A program made the translations under genes and the position numbers. A stretch of DNA of 64,000 nucleotides from Coptis chinensis. Taxonomy: Eukaryota > Streptophyta > Magnoliopsida > Ranunculales > Ranunculaceae. Shown in pieces: positions 33,825 to 44,906 of this stretch. The notes below the pieces were generated by a model that was not told the DNA's origin, made no database searches, and worked only from the letters and a program-made list of their open reading frames with translations. Position 1 is the first letter of the stretch, and the number at the start of each line of letters is the position of its first letter. Where the stretch lies: assembly GCA_015680905.1 (NCBI GenBank), contig CM027381.1:84531501-84595500 (forward strand), given 5' to 3'.

Positions 33825-33962
33825 TTTGCACATATATAGTAGGAGGCATTATATTAAAATTGCTATCAGTTAAATGCAACCACGTGGCACATATATAGTA
33901 GGAGGCATTAAGTTGGATTCGAGCATATGGCATAGATGCAAGTTAAATGCAACCACATGGTC
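33825..33962 (-). promoter_or_regulatory. Duplicated TATA and G-box region upstream of KCS
   Basis: GCACATATATAGTAGGAGGC occurs at about 33828 and 33889 (61 bp apart), and AGTTAAATGCAACCAC plus a CACGTG or CACATG core occurs twice (near 33869 and 33941). On - this gives two CTATATATG TATA-like boxes, the nearer about 150 bp from the first ATG, and one perfect G-box. Function inferred from motif and position. Confidence 0.5.
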
Positions 33963-35010
33963 CTGAGTTTGAGGCAAGTACAGTGTTGGCAATACACATT
34001 AATGAATTTTGGTGTCTGTCTTGCTAGTTTGGGATGTCCAACATAAACTAAAATGTCAAAAACTTTTAATCTTTTGTACTTTATGATCTTCATGGCAAAT
34101 TCTTAGCTGGAAAGAAGCCTTACGAGAGTACCAGGGTAGGACGGTAGGTAGTCGGAACCTTAATTAGTTTAGTTAAGCGTCACACTCCTACTCTGATTTG
34201 CATGTACAGGGTAGGGCATAGTCACACATTCGGCATCAATTTGGCAAAAATGAGATCGTTAATTCGTATAAATTCAATAAAAAAATCAGAAAAAAATCGG
34301 GAAACCCCAAATAATTAAAACATAAAATAGTATGAAGTGCGTGGTTGTGCATCATGTCAGGATTACTTTGAGCATATATTAAATTCAAAATTTACAAATA
34401 TATATGTAAAGCTTTGTTATATCTTACGATATCCTATAAATAAATGCAATTTAGAAAATAAAAGAATAGAAAGTTGTCTATCATTAAAAAAAAAAAAAAA
34501 AAAAAAACATCGATAATTGTGAGACTTTTACCGTTTTTATTGTTTATTCATTTTGAAATTCAATAACTTGTTAATTCGGAGACTTTTTATGTTTTACTGA
34601 AAAAATATATTCATTTTGAAATTCGATAACTTGTCAATTCGGAGACTTAATGTTTTATTGAAAAAATCGGAGATTTATGAATGGTTTTTCTCTCTTTCCT
34701 CCCACAACCAAGAGCCAAAAAATTGAGATCTACCAATATTTTTTTTTAGGTCAAGGTAAAATTGGGACAAAAAAAAGGTAGCAATATCCATTACCGAATT
34801 TTAAAATTTTATTTCACCATGCTTAAATCTAGAGTTAAATTTATCAGCGGGAGATTTGGAGTGGGGATATATCTAAACTATTATAAATATCGCGACTATC
34901 AGCTATAGTCCCGCAATAGTGAAATAATATTTTTTTTAAATGTAGTTCTAAATCTCTTCGTCTATATTTTGACTAGTTTTCACTATTGTACCTTCTATTT
35001 TTTAGTCTAT
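33963..35010. other. Intergenic, AT-rich with poly-A and a two-unit repeat
   Basis: A poly-A run lies at about 34485-34507. At 34550-34670 two units of about 66 bp share CATTTTGAAATTC, ATAACTTGT and AATTCGGAGACTT. No gene seen. Confidence 0.6.
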
Positions 35011-35013
35011 TGA

Positions 35014-35410
35014 GAACAAGTCCGATGGAGAGCTGCTAAAAGGTGTCACATAGCCTTTTTAGCTTGTCCAGCCAAATTTGGTACCCCAAAATCAAAAAAT
35101 CAATCAAATTGCATTTTATGTTTTGAAGTGCTAAATGATACAAACAGCATAGTTTCTGCCATCTATCCATTATTTTGTAACTTAAAAATTGAATTTTTTT
35201 TTGGACGGACGGTACAGTTTCTACCGTCTGTTGAAATTTAACACACGGACGGACTATATCGTCCGTCTCCCAAACTTATTATGGCAACTGCTAGCGATTG
35301 TCTTAACTTTGGATGAGTTTTTTACTCCTTCCAAATTTAAGACCCTTTTAGCACTCCCATTGGAATGACATTTTTATAGTTGGGGTATATAGCGCCCGTT
35401 GGACTTGCTC
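35014..35410. mobile_element. Small TIR transposon (MITE), 397 bp, TSD TGA
   Basis: Termini are imperfect inverted repeats built on GA(A/G)CAAGTCC(G/A)A, with TGA at 35011-35013 and 35411-35413. It sits inside one unit of a two-unit host tandem repeat; the uninterrupted unit (about 35452-35513) shows the empty site and agrees with a 3-bp duplication. The 3-bp duplication suggests the PIF/Harbinger group, although TGA departs from the usual TWA. It has no coding capacity. Confidence 0.7.
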
Positions 35411-36148
35411 TGACAATATTGCTCTTCTATGCTTTAAGCAAAATTATTGTGTTGACTATTGTACCCCTATTTTTTAATCAATTGATGATATTGCCCTTCT
35501 ATGCTTTAAGCAAAACGCACGTGCGTGCATCAATCTAGTCAGCATAACCAAGCGTCTCAAAGACTAGGTCGACATATGTTTGACAAGGTTTTGGAGGCAA
35601 ATGGTGGTAATATTTCAAGTACATCATGCTTTACAATTTTACTACAATGAACAAAACACATATCAAAGTGATCTTACCAATGAAGTCTGTCATTTTACAA
35701 ACTCATTATTCAGTATACGAAGTGAAAATAGAGTTCTAATCCTTTATGCCAAAATATAAAACCATGGGGCGCTATAACAAAGCCCTGCTTGAAGGAATCC
35801 AAATCGCTCACACGAGGGAGGAGGGCTCGAAATGTCATTAAATGAGACCTGAACTTCAGTGCAATTTAGATTGCCAATCTGAAACTCTGGCCTATAAATA
35901 GGCAGCAAAAAATAAAAATAGAAGAAACAACAACAACAAAAGAGTGAGAGTAGAGTGAGAGCCAATCTTATACACCATCATGTATCAAGTAGTATAGAGT
36001 AGAGTTTATAACGAAAAACAAATGTTGATCAAACAGAACATATTGGCTACAAAAGGATAACATGTTGAAACAAAGGTACAACTGCTATAAATACCTTTTT
36101 CAATATTTTACATGCAAGAGTGATAGTCGCCCTCTGGAACAATCTAAA
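35411..36148. other. Intergenic / LFR downstream region
   Basis: It holds the rest of the interrupted tandem repeat (ATTGC(T/C)CTTCTATGCTTTAAG, twice), an ACGCACGTGCGTGC palindrome-like stretch at 35516-35530 and the probable LFR 3' UTR. No gene seen. Confidence 0.5.
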
Positions 36149-38863
36149 TCAGACACCTACACCCCAAATGCCATGAGCCGCACCCACTTTGCTGTTAGGT
36201 CTAGATGTCAATTCATATAAAATCCTGGCAAAGTTGTCTGAATATTTTCCATCGGAAAAGAGGATATCTGCAAAGGCATTTTCAAAAGCTAGAAGAAGAG
36301 CTCTATTTTGTGGCTCTGAGACCAGGCTCTCCAGTATCATTGCTGCTTTCCTGCAGACTTCAGGTACAGGATGAGGAGCCTTAATCACTTTCAGAAGCCG
36401 GTCGACTGCCCTGAATTCAAAAAGACATAATGGCTTTAACCATTAGCAAATCACTCACTAAGATCAGGTTTAATTGTAAAGAAATAAACCTCACCATCGC
36501 TCACTTGCAAGCTTCAGCCTGCAATCCATACTGACTTCTGAAAGGTTATAAAGTGCTCCAACAGCTGCGGCTTGCGCATCTATTGCTGGTAGACTCAAGA
36601 GATCAACTAAGCGCTTATATATCTGCAGTATCAATTTTGCATTTTCGTATGTTAATCTCTCTGAGGTAAAATAAGAAGAGAACAAAAGTACAGAAACAAA
36701 AAAAAAAAACACTCGTAATTCTCAATGCAGACAAGAAAAGAAATTAACTAATAACCTGTGGCGCAAAAGGCAATAGAAATGGTTCATTGTCAGGATTTAT
36801 TATTAAGCGACCAAGCAATTCAGCAGCTGCACAGTGCCAGGCCTTGACAGAGGATCCTAGAATCCCCATGATAGCTTGGACTGCACGTTTCTCGCTGTTT
36901 TGTCAAAAGAAAAAGATTAACTTTCCATAACCCAACTTCAAAAAGAACAAACAAATTGAAAAAAAATTAAATTATTTACTTTAATTTGATATATGACGGC
37001 TTGGAAGAGCTGAAGATCCTGAGGTCCAGCAGTGGTGCTAAATTCACAATTGTCTCAAGAGCATTTGTTACAAGCTCCTCATCCTCTGTCACCATGAATA
37101 ACTTATTAGAAGCACATCAGACCATAAGCATAGTCAAAATCTCATCCTTGGACATGTATGAAACTTAAGGAGACATTCAACTCCATTTGTTGTATAATAA
37201 ATCTAGGAAAAGATAAAGACCGTAATAGCATCAGAGGTCGGGTTAGTCAGTAGGTAAACCAAAGTATATAAGTTTCCATGTAAGAAGCAACAAACAATAT
37301 AGCTAGCCTTTCTAATCATATTAGAAACCTCTATGACGACAATGTGATAAGGTGCCAGATAGTGTAGTTGGAAGAGTTTGGGGCTGTTGTTACTTGTTAC
37401 TGCAGACCTGGGTTCAAAACTCCCCAGCACCACAATAAGTCTTTCCTATTACATATGCATGCACACGCACAGACGCGAAATAGATTTACACAAAATTTTC
37501 ATGCGCTGCAACTTGTTCTTGTCTTCTTTAGATTCAGGATCCTTTAATTGATTGGTATAACTCCATCATACTTATAAATACTCAGGTAGTAAGACAGCTT
37601 AATTTCTTCTTTAATTGAAGAGTTCTACACATATAGTTTCTTAATTATCCTATTTCCAAAAACACCATATACTGTCATAGTTTACAAGCAATAAAACATG
37701 AAGCTCATCATAAGTATTCAAGTAAAATAAACACTGGTTTTCTTTGAGCTTTTGCAAAGGATATAACATTATAAAACAAAATTTAAGCGGAAGAACTAGT
37801 GAGCAATGACAAAAGGAAAATTCTGATACTATTAACTTCTCACCAGTGGAATGATCTTCTATGCATTGGAACACGGTTTCTAAGCAATGCCGATGCTGAG
37901 CCATAATAATCTCATTTTCCGGCATAAAAGAGAAGTTACGAATGATATTTGAAGCAGCAACAGCACACTGCTGCTTTTCTGCTCGGCCTTCTTCGTCTAG
38001 ATTAAACAAGCCATCTTCATCGAACCACCATTCAGAGGGATGATGATTTATTGAGTTTTTACGTCCTAAGCTCGTGGTACTAGATGCGGATGGTGCTAAG
38101 CTACAACAAACACAATTAGAAGTTTTTAAATTAGCAAGTGTTAATGATAATGACGGACACTTGGAGAATTAGTTTTGTGGATACCCATGGTGAAGATGCG
38201 CTTCATCCTGATCTAATGCCTCGTATTCACTTCCGAACCCAAAACAACAGAGTTTGCACCTAACAATCTCACCCTAGGAGTTCTTTTAAGCTCGTTCGGA
38301 AGAGCTATGTCACGCCAATCATCTACCTGTTCAGTTATAAACCTTTTACTTCAGTACGTTCAGGTCCACACAGAGAGAGAGAGAGACACACAAATACTCA
38401 CAATTTGAAGAACTGCATCCAGCAAACCAGGTATTTTAGCAAGAGGGATAGCATCTCTTCTCACTTCTTCTTTCTCTTTGAAAGAAAGCAATGTGAGTGT
38501 GTTCAATGCCCATGTCAACTCACTTTTCAGTCCACTCTGAAGTGCAAGAACAATTCTTTTGTTATTTTGATCTGGAAAAGGGGAAAAAGAAAATCACTAC
38601 TCAACCAAACACTTCCATAAAAAAAAGATTATTTTTTTTTTGTGATGGGGGGTTTTGAGATACTGACCAGATAAGGAGTTATGAATTTGAAGTGAAGGAC
38701 CAAGTAACAGACTAGCTGGAGCTATTGCATCTGCTCCCGAACCAGAACCACCTGATGCATTATTCAGGTTACCACTTCCTATTGGACGTCCTCTTTTCCC
38801 TGGAGGTGCTGATGCTGACCCACTTCCTGCTCCGCCTACCTTGCTCTGCTCCCTCTTCTGCAT
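36149..38863 (-). CDS. LFR: LFR-like armadillo-repeat SWI/SNF subunit, one frame break
   Basis: LFR (LEAF AND FLOWER RELATED) is a plant nuclear armadillo protein associated with SWI/SNF chromatin remodelling. Eight exons on - were traced: 38863-38668, 38571-38402, 38326-38185, 38100-37844, 37085-36980, 36894-36756, 36622-36495, 36410-36149, all with GT-AG introns and matching phases. Landmarks: MQKREQSK start with GKRGRPIGS, ALQSGLKSELTWALNTL, FNLDEEGRAEKQQCAVAASN, MAQHRHCLETVFQCIEDH, AVDAQAAAVGALYNL-like ARM repeat and KVIKAPHPVPEVCRKAAMIL near the end. Exon 3 is 142 nt, one short of what the phases need; the fault lies near 38233-38239 and brings a TAG at 38213-38215 after 159 residues. 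Otherwise about 466 aa, as in Arabidopsis. Real mutation or assembly error cannot be decided here. The 5' leader is GA-rich. Confidence 0.88.
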
Positions 38864-38930
38864 ATCTTCTCTCTCTCTCTCTGTTGTTCGGGATTCACAG
38901 AGTGTACGTGCGTTATTTGTGCTCCTTACG

Positions 38931-38956
38931 TTTGGGCCTTTTGGTTTATATAGCCC
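38931..38956 (-). promoter_or_regulatory. LFR core promoter: TATA with flanking TGGGCY-type sites
   Basis: On - the order is ATGGGCTATATAAACC then GGCCCAAA, i.e. a TATATAA box flanked by two site-II-like (TGGGCC/TGGGCT) motifs, about 75-90 bp upstream of the ATG at 38863. Site II motifs are common in plant housekeeping and dividing-cell promoters. Confidence 0.5.
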
Positions 38957-39017
38957 ATTAACCGAAAGTACCCATGCCCATTGGTCCAGTATTGTTTTTT
39001 TCTATGTTCTTTGATAA

Positions 39018-40315
39018 GGGCATCTCCAATGGGGGTAAAAACCAGTGTATTAAATTGCATAATTAAAAGCTTTAATGTTGAATATGAACACCACATGTTG
39101 CAAACTTTAAACAACATCGCGATTTTTTTTTCTGGACCGATTTTTTTTTTTTAATAAAAAAAATAGATATATCAAATAAAAAATAAAATAAATATAAATA
39201 TGACATGAATTATTACTGATTTGCTTAGCCAAACTTTAAAATTAATTTTATGTGATTGTAAACATAAAACCATTGTAGTCATTTAAAAGAAAAATCTTAA
39301 GCAATAAGTAAAGAGTAAAATAAAACTCGTATCTCTCAATACAATTTAGCTCAACTTCAATAAACTAAAATAATGAACCGATAGAATTGAGTCAAATGAG
39401 TTTTTCATAAAATAGAACACGTGATTCAATTTTAGAATCCCGTAAAACTTCATTTAAAATTTAATCCATCTTTGTGTTTTCTCTCAATCCATATAACTTA
39501 ACAAAAACTAGTCAAAATTAAGTTTAAAGTGTACTCCACAATGAAACTTACTAAATTTGTACAATTTCTTATATCATACAACAATTGGATCGAGTGTAAA
39601 TGTGTCACGATAGCAAAAATTGTAAAAACGAAAAACTGTAAAAAAGTTGATAAAAGTGATTTGTATTTCGCCAAAAAGCAAATTTTTGCAAAAATAAAAA
39701 CTATTCATAAAAGCTATATTACCTTCATGTTATCTTTTTTACTAAAAGTTTTGATACATAAAAACCGTATAGAGTGGAAATTTTATACCTCAAATATCAA
39801 AAAACTCTCTCAATGGGGGTGCTATACCGTTAATAGTGTATTAGCTAATAGAGAGGGTGGGGAATTCCCCTCTCGTATTAGTTAATAAAAAGCCCTGACG
39901 TCACTTAAAATAACGTCTGTTTAACTTAAAACTTCGGACGTCACTTCAACACACGTTTGAAGCTTTATTTTTTTGTTTGCGACGGTCTAAAGTCCGTCGT
40001 TTCAGTGATTTAAAAATGTTAAAAACACGGACGTTGCTTTGAATGACGTTTGAAAGTGGACCACTATTTGTTTTAAGCTTTTTGTTGGCAATTTGGGACC
40101 AAATCCGTTATTTTACATTATTTTGAATGGGCTGTGACAGTTTAAGTCTGTTGCTATCTATTTTTACACATTTGCCTCCACCTACCATTGGAATAGCCAC
40201 AAATAGTAAATATACACTTTATGTATTTGGGATTTCTCTAGAGTGTATAATCCTAATGGCGCCTATGTGGAGCCTATGTGGAGGTGGATTTTTCCACTCT
40301 CCATTGGAGATGCCC
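39018..40315. mobile_element. Non-autonomous Harbinger-type element in the LFR promoter region
   Basis: Termini GGGCATCTCCAATGG (39018) and CCATTGGAGATGCCC (ending 40315) are inverted repeats, with TAA at 39015-39017 and 40316-40318, the PIF/Harbinger target duplication. Length 1298 bp, no transposase. The inside is very AT-rich with several copies of a GACGT(C/T) motif between 39895 and 40060. Its edge is 155 bp upstream of the LFR start codon. Confidence 0.85.
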
Positions 40316-40318
40316 TAA

Positions 40319-40544
40319 ATAAGGTTCCACACTTCAACAACTAAACTAGATTACTGCAAGCAGTGGGGCGTGAGTGGAGAGTGGAGAAGAGAGATGGAGA
40401 GATGGATTTGCATAATAATATAAGTTGAAAGTTGAATACCGAGAAAATTTGTATCCATCACATGTTGCCAAACCTATATACAACATCAATTTTTTTTTTC
40501 TTTTCTTATTTTTTTTTTTGGATACATAGATTAGTGATACATAA
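40319..40544. other. Short spacer, no gene seen
   Basis: Contains T runs at about 40491-40519 just before the solo LTR. Confidence 0.5.
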
Positions 40545-40549
40545 GTTAG

Positions 40550-41831
40550 TGATAAACACCAAAAAGTGTAATTTAAACCCCTTAATAGTATTACATTTAT
40601 GTCAATTATGTTTATAATAAATAAGAATTAGTTTTGTTTACGTGTTTTTGTGTATTTCAGGTCTTGAAGTTGTTTATGTGCTTAAAGACGCCATTTTGCA
40701 TGGAAAACTAGTCAAAATGATTGCTAGAAAAGTTCTATGTTTAAAGCCCAAGAATCAAAATGAAAAAACATTTTCAAGCTCAGTCAAAGCTGGGAAGTCA
40801 AAGTCAATTCGGGTAGAAAAATGATAAAAAAAAACTATTAGAACTTCAAATGGGAGTATCTTTGGACTTGAGCCTCAGAATTTGGCCTACTTTATGTCAA
40901 AACGACCGGCTCGGAACAAGCTTTCCAATGGATTTAGCATTGTCCTAATCAGAGCTGTAAAAGTAGACGAAAATAGTATTAAAGTAATTTTCAAGAGCAT
41001 TGGCTCCTTTAGACTTAACCTAATGGACTTTGGGCACACATTAGAGGCCCAAAGTCCCCCTTTCAAGCCTATGCACGAAAATGTAACCCTAATCCTCAGG
41101 ACTAAGGCTAAACTTAATATTTGGCCTCTCCCTCATTAGTTTAGTTGTAATTAGGTCTCTCTCTCCTATTTCTTTAGTTTAGTATATTTTAGTTGAGGAT
41201 TTGTAGCCTCCATAAAAACTATTCAATAAAAGTTTTAGTTTTTTTATTTTAATGTTATCTTCTTATTGGTTTAGTATAGAACATCTAATGACACAAGGCT
41301 AAAACCTTCATTATAGGGGGTTTATGAAGCCACGTGAGGATGATTGGTAGTTAATGTAGTAGTCACTAGTTTAAGTGTTTCAAGTTCTTCATTGTGAGTT
41401 TCTAGAGATAAAACTCTAACGGTGAACTAGAGTTTATAGCCACCATCAAAGATATTTGTGGAGGAGCTAAACTCTCGTGCTAGTGAAACTTTGATCAAAG
41501 ATGACTTGGTATTCACTAGGGACCAAACAAGCAATTCGACACCTAACTAATAGTAAATTGAATTGCGTGGTGGAATTTCCCCTCTCTAATTATCTTTCTC
41601 ATAATTTAAATAATTGTTTTGTATCTTTAATTCATTGTTTTCATATCATATTACTCTCATTAGTGAAAGTAGTTTAGTTAGTCTAGATAAGTATTCAAGT
41701 ACATGCAAACAAAAGTGGATCGAACGAACTACTCCCCTCTATCACATGATTTAGAGAGTTTTATATATTGATAACTAATGTTTTCCCATCTCTAATCTAT
41801 TGTTTTTTAGTTATAAAAACTACACTTATCA
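40550..41831 (+). repeat. Solo LTR of the Athila-type family
   Basis: It starts TGATAAACACC and ends ACTTATCA, 1282 bp, flanked by GTTAG on both sides (40545-40549 and 41832-41836). It resembles the LTR at 11114 at its start, through the TTTCAGGTCTTG and GTCAAAGCTG blocks, and at its end. No internal sequence is attached, so it is the product of LTR-LTR recombination. Orientation is +, from its similarity to 11114. Confidence 0.88.
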
Positions 41832-41836
41832 GTTAG

Positions 41837-42439
41837 ATTATGTCGAAGGAATGGTCTTTGTTGGCACAACAAAAGTGCAAGCGCAGGAGAGAGTGTGTTT
41901 ATGCACCCCACAAGTATTCTCTATTACTAACGGTTCAACCTAATATAATTCAAGAAAGATAAAATATAACTTAGCTCCAACAATAAAACTCCCAAGCTTC
42001 TTTAGATATTATTGCTTCTCCTAAAAAAAAAAATTATTGCTTCTTCGATTTCTTCTCATATTAACTTTGCTTCAATTAGTATTGTTTTCTCACAAAGAAC
42101 AAACAGTTAATTATAATAATCTGTTCTCTCAATTAAATTTTAATGAGCAATGGAAAGTGAATGTATTCAAATTTAGCAAATTAAACTTTGAGTATATGTT
42201 GGCGCAGACCATACTCCAACAACTAAAAGAAGTCGAAAAAGAGCCAAACATTGAACATCAATGATAGATGGGTTTTCAAGAACCCTCCCCCAACTCTTGA
42301 GTGGGCAAATCAAAATATCGCCTTTTTCATTATTTAAGATAGCCATGAAACTTCATCTTTTTTCACTTTCATTTTTTTTTTTTTTCATTTTTGTTTAGTC
42401 CAAAATTTTGCAAAACTACCGTTTCACCCCCCAAAATCC
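41837..42439. other. Spacer, no gene recognised
   Basis: AT-rich with poly-A and poly-T runs. The open stretch at 42037-42264 has no recognisable domain. Confidence 0.4.
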
Positions 42440-43043
42440 TGGAATCACAATCATTCATTTATAGCGGCAAGAAGATGATCCGGTATGACGTTGAAAATTG
42501 TAAGTTCGAGTTGGTTTATGATTTTGTGGCCAATATTTGATTGTATATGTTCACAAGTTTTGCGCAAAAAAATTTCCCTTTCCATGCTTTGAACAATACA
42601 TATATAACAATAAAATTATTGGTATTCGAATACAAAGTGGTCCGAGGTCTAAGGCAACAACATTTAGTTGAACTCATCCGTAATACTTCTCTTCAGAGTT
42701 TCTTCAAAGGAAGTATTTAATCCAAATTTCTCCTACTATTGTTTTATGCTTGGAGAGACATGTTGTAGTCAAGCAAGAACGTATGGGCATACATAGTACC
42801 GCCAGGGACGAAGTCTATGATGATACTCGGTGTCGTTGTTCCAAGTAAATAATTGATTGAGGAGGTAGTAATGGTTTTGTTGGGCCGGACTGTCGTGCTT
42901 ATTCTTTCTAAGCAACACGATCTTTGTGATCTTGAAATCTGGGTGCTTGACGAGAAGAGTGAATGTATAAGCGAATGGTTGTTCAAACAAAGGTTTGAGT
43001 TGGATTGTGATTTTGATACACAAGATTGGGCAAAGTTTTACTG
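42440..43043 (+). pseudogene. F-box protein gene remnant
   Basis: Two segments match the F-box gene at 54674-55893 but in scrambled order. 42440-42530 matches its 3' end (GAAAATTGTAAGTTCGAG; protein VENCKFEL). 42855-43043 matches an internal part (HDLCDLEIWVLDEKSE, compare HDLCNLEIWILNEENT) and then skips to the C-terminal FELDCDFDTQDWAKFY. The F-box itself is missing. It is probably the remains of a second paralogue or of a partial tandem duplication, now separated from the better copy by the LINE and copia insertions. Confidence 0.7.
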
Positions 43044-43741
43044 ATTTTCTCTGTATGTAACTATGCATGTGTCATTGGGTACTGTAAATATCTAAATTTA
43101 CACAAAAAATTAAGACTTAGTTCTAAGCTCTTAAGTTGGGATAATAAAGAGGGGATGATTTTATTTGGTGTTAATGGCTGCTCTTCATGAGTAAGAAGAT
43201 GTCTACGTATCCAGCACTTTGTTAGTGAGACTGGAATCAAGCCACACATAGCTCTAAAGGATGGCTTTTATAGTCATTGAGAGTGGATATCAGGTGCGAC
43301 TCGTGTACTGATGAGTACAGATATACGGTCGTGATGAATGACATGTGTCTATGAGAGATATGCGGATAGCAGTTGTAGGTGTTTAGGCCTATCTGAGTTG
43401 GCATAGAATCTTTCATATTAGTTCATCACTCCCCCTGTCCCACACAAAAAATGTGAAAAGATCATATAAGAAATGGAGGATCATTAGCATAAAATAAAAG
43501 ATCAATATTGGATTTGGTTGAATGTTGATTGTATTGTGAGATTGGATTTGGATTCGATTGAAATGTTAAATGAAAATGTGAGATGAAATTGAAATGAAAT
43601 GCACGATTGAGTTGATTTTCATTTAGGGGTTTCACTTGCCGCCCCAAAACCACGTAGGCATTTTCATTTTTGGGGTCCAATTTTCGGGGATGTTGGGACG
43701 ATTTGTATGATTGACTTTTTTTTGATAAAATTTGTATGATT
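43044..43741. other. Spacer, no gene seen
   Basis: Only an antisense open stretch (43965-43462) crosses it, and that runs into the LINE, so it is a chance frame. Confidence 0.5.
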
Positions 43742-43756
43742 AACTTGATTGTAACA

Positions 43757-44212
43757 TATATGGAAGGAACTGGTTTGATGTTAAAAAGAACCCTCCTCCA
43801 TATGCTTCTTGGTTTTGGAAAGGGGTTCATAAAGTTGGTTAGAAAGTCTTGGAGGGTTGTATCTGGGGCATTGGAAAGGGAGAGGAAGTGTTGGTCATGA
43901 GCTATCCTTGGCTCAGTATAAATAATAAACCTATTCTTATCAATGATCTCCTTCCTTTGAGACAAGATCTACAAATTCTTAAAGTGAATGATATAATTTT
44001 GGCTGATGGTAGTGGATGGGACACAAATAGGATTGATCACCTATTCCCATCAACTATTAACAACCTTATAAAACAAGTCATGATTAAACCAATGTTTGCC
44101 GGGAAATATAAAATTAGATGGATGGATACCAGAAATGGTATCTTGTCTGTCAAATCTGCCTATCAAAGACTGGTAGGGAATGGTGGTATGGAACATTCAT
44201 CCTCTTTTAACA
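43757..44212 (+). pseudogene. LINE ORF2 fragment, region after reverse transcriptase
   Basis: The open stretch from 43849 encodes WGIGKGEEVLVMSYPWL, then GILSVKSAYQRLVG, the segment between the reverse transcriptase and the zinc-binding domain in plant LINE ORF2 proteins. It is cut off by the copia 5' LTR at 44213. Confidence 0.75.
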
Positions 44213-44764
44213 TGTAGAGAAAAAAGGAGTTTTTTCTCTCTTTGGCAAATAGGTTGTTAGAAGCCACCATGCTTTATGTTTTCTGGACAATTATCTCGAC
44301 ATTTCGACTTTTTCTGGCGGCAACCATACATCCACCATATTTCAGCCGGACTTATTTGTTTTTTGAAATAGTATAAATATAAGTTTTTTTCTGTAAAAAC
44401 TTAACCTAACCAAAACCAAGAAAGAGAGTGATTGTAAGAGAGCAATTCTTAGCGAGTTGAGTGTTTATTCTTTGTGAGTGAATTGAGAGCTCTTGTAATC
44501 TGTTACTCTGGACATCTAGTAAAGCTTAGAACTCGCAGTGTGGACGTAGGCAAATTGCCGAACCACGATATATCATTGTCTTATGGTGTGTTCTCTTTTA
44601 CATTAATTATTTTACTTTATATGTTTGTTTAATTGACAATGAGAAGTGTTGGGATAGTACTTAGAGGGTGTTGAAGTCTTGTCTAGAGAGAAGGATTAAT
44701 CCTTGTGTATGGTTAATATATTTGTAGTGGATAATGTTGTTTCTGCAGTTGTTTATTCATAACA
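44213..44764 (+). repeat. copia 5' LTR
   Basis: TGTAGAGAAAAAAGG start and CATAACA end, 552 bp. A TATA-like AGTATAAATATAAG lies at about 44367-44380, as in the 3' LTR. Confidence 0.9.
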
Positions 44765-44766
44765 AT

Positions 44767-44778
44767 TGGTATCAGAGC
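44767..44778 (+). other. Primer binding site (tRNA-iMet type)
   Basis: TGGTATCAGAGC, 2 bp after the 5' LTR, complementary to the 3' end of initiator tRNA-Met as usual in plant copia elements. Confidence 0.92.
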
Positions 44779-44906
44779 TTAGGTATTAGACCTAGAATTT
44801 TGAGTTTTGGTAAAGAACCATAGTGCTCGAAATTTGTGTAGACAAGGTGTTCGATAAAATTCCTGAGTGAAAAATATTTTTTAGGTTATTGTGTGTGACT
44901 TGAAAA

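Noticed and set aside
43462-43965. Minus-strand 167-codon ORF
   Set aside because: Crosses the LINE border and target duplication; no domain; chance frame.
44767-44778. tRNA gene from the Met-tRNA-like sequence
   Set aside because: Only the 12-nt primer binding site is present, no tRNA fold around it.
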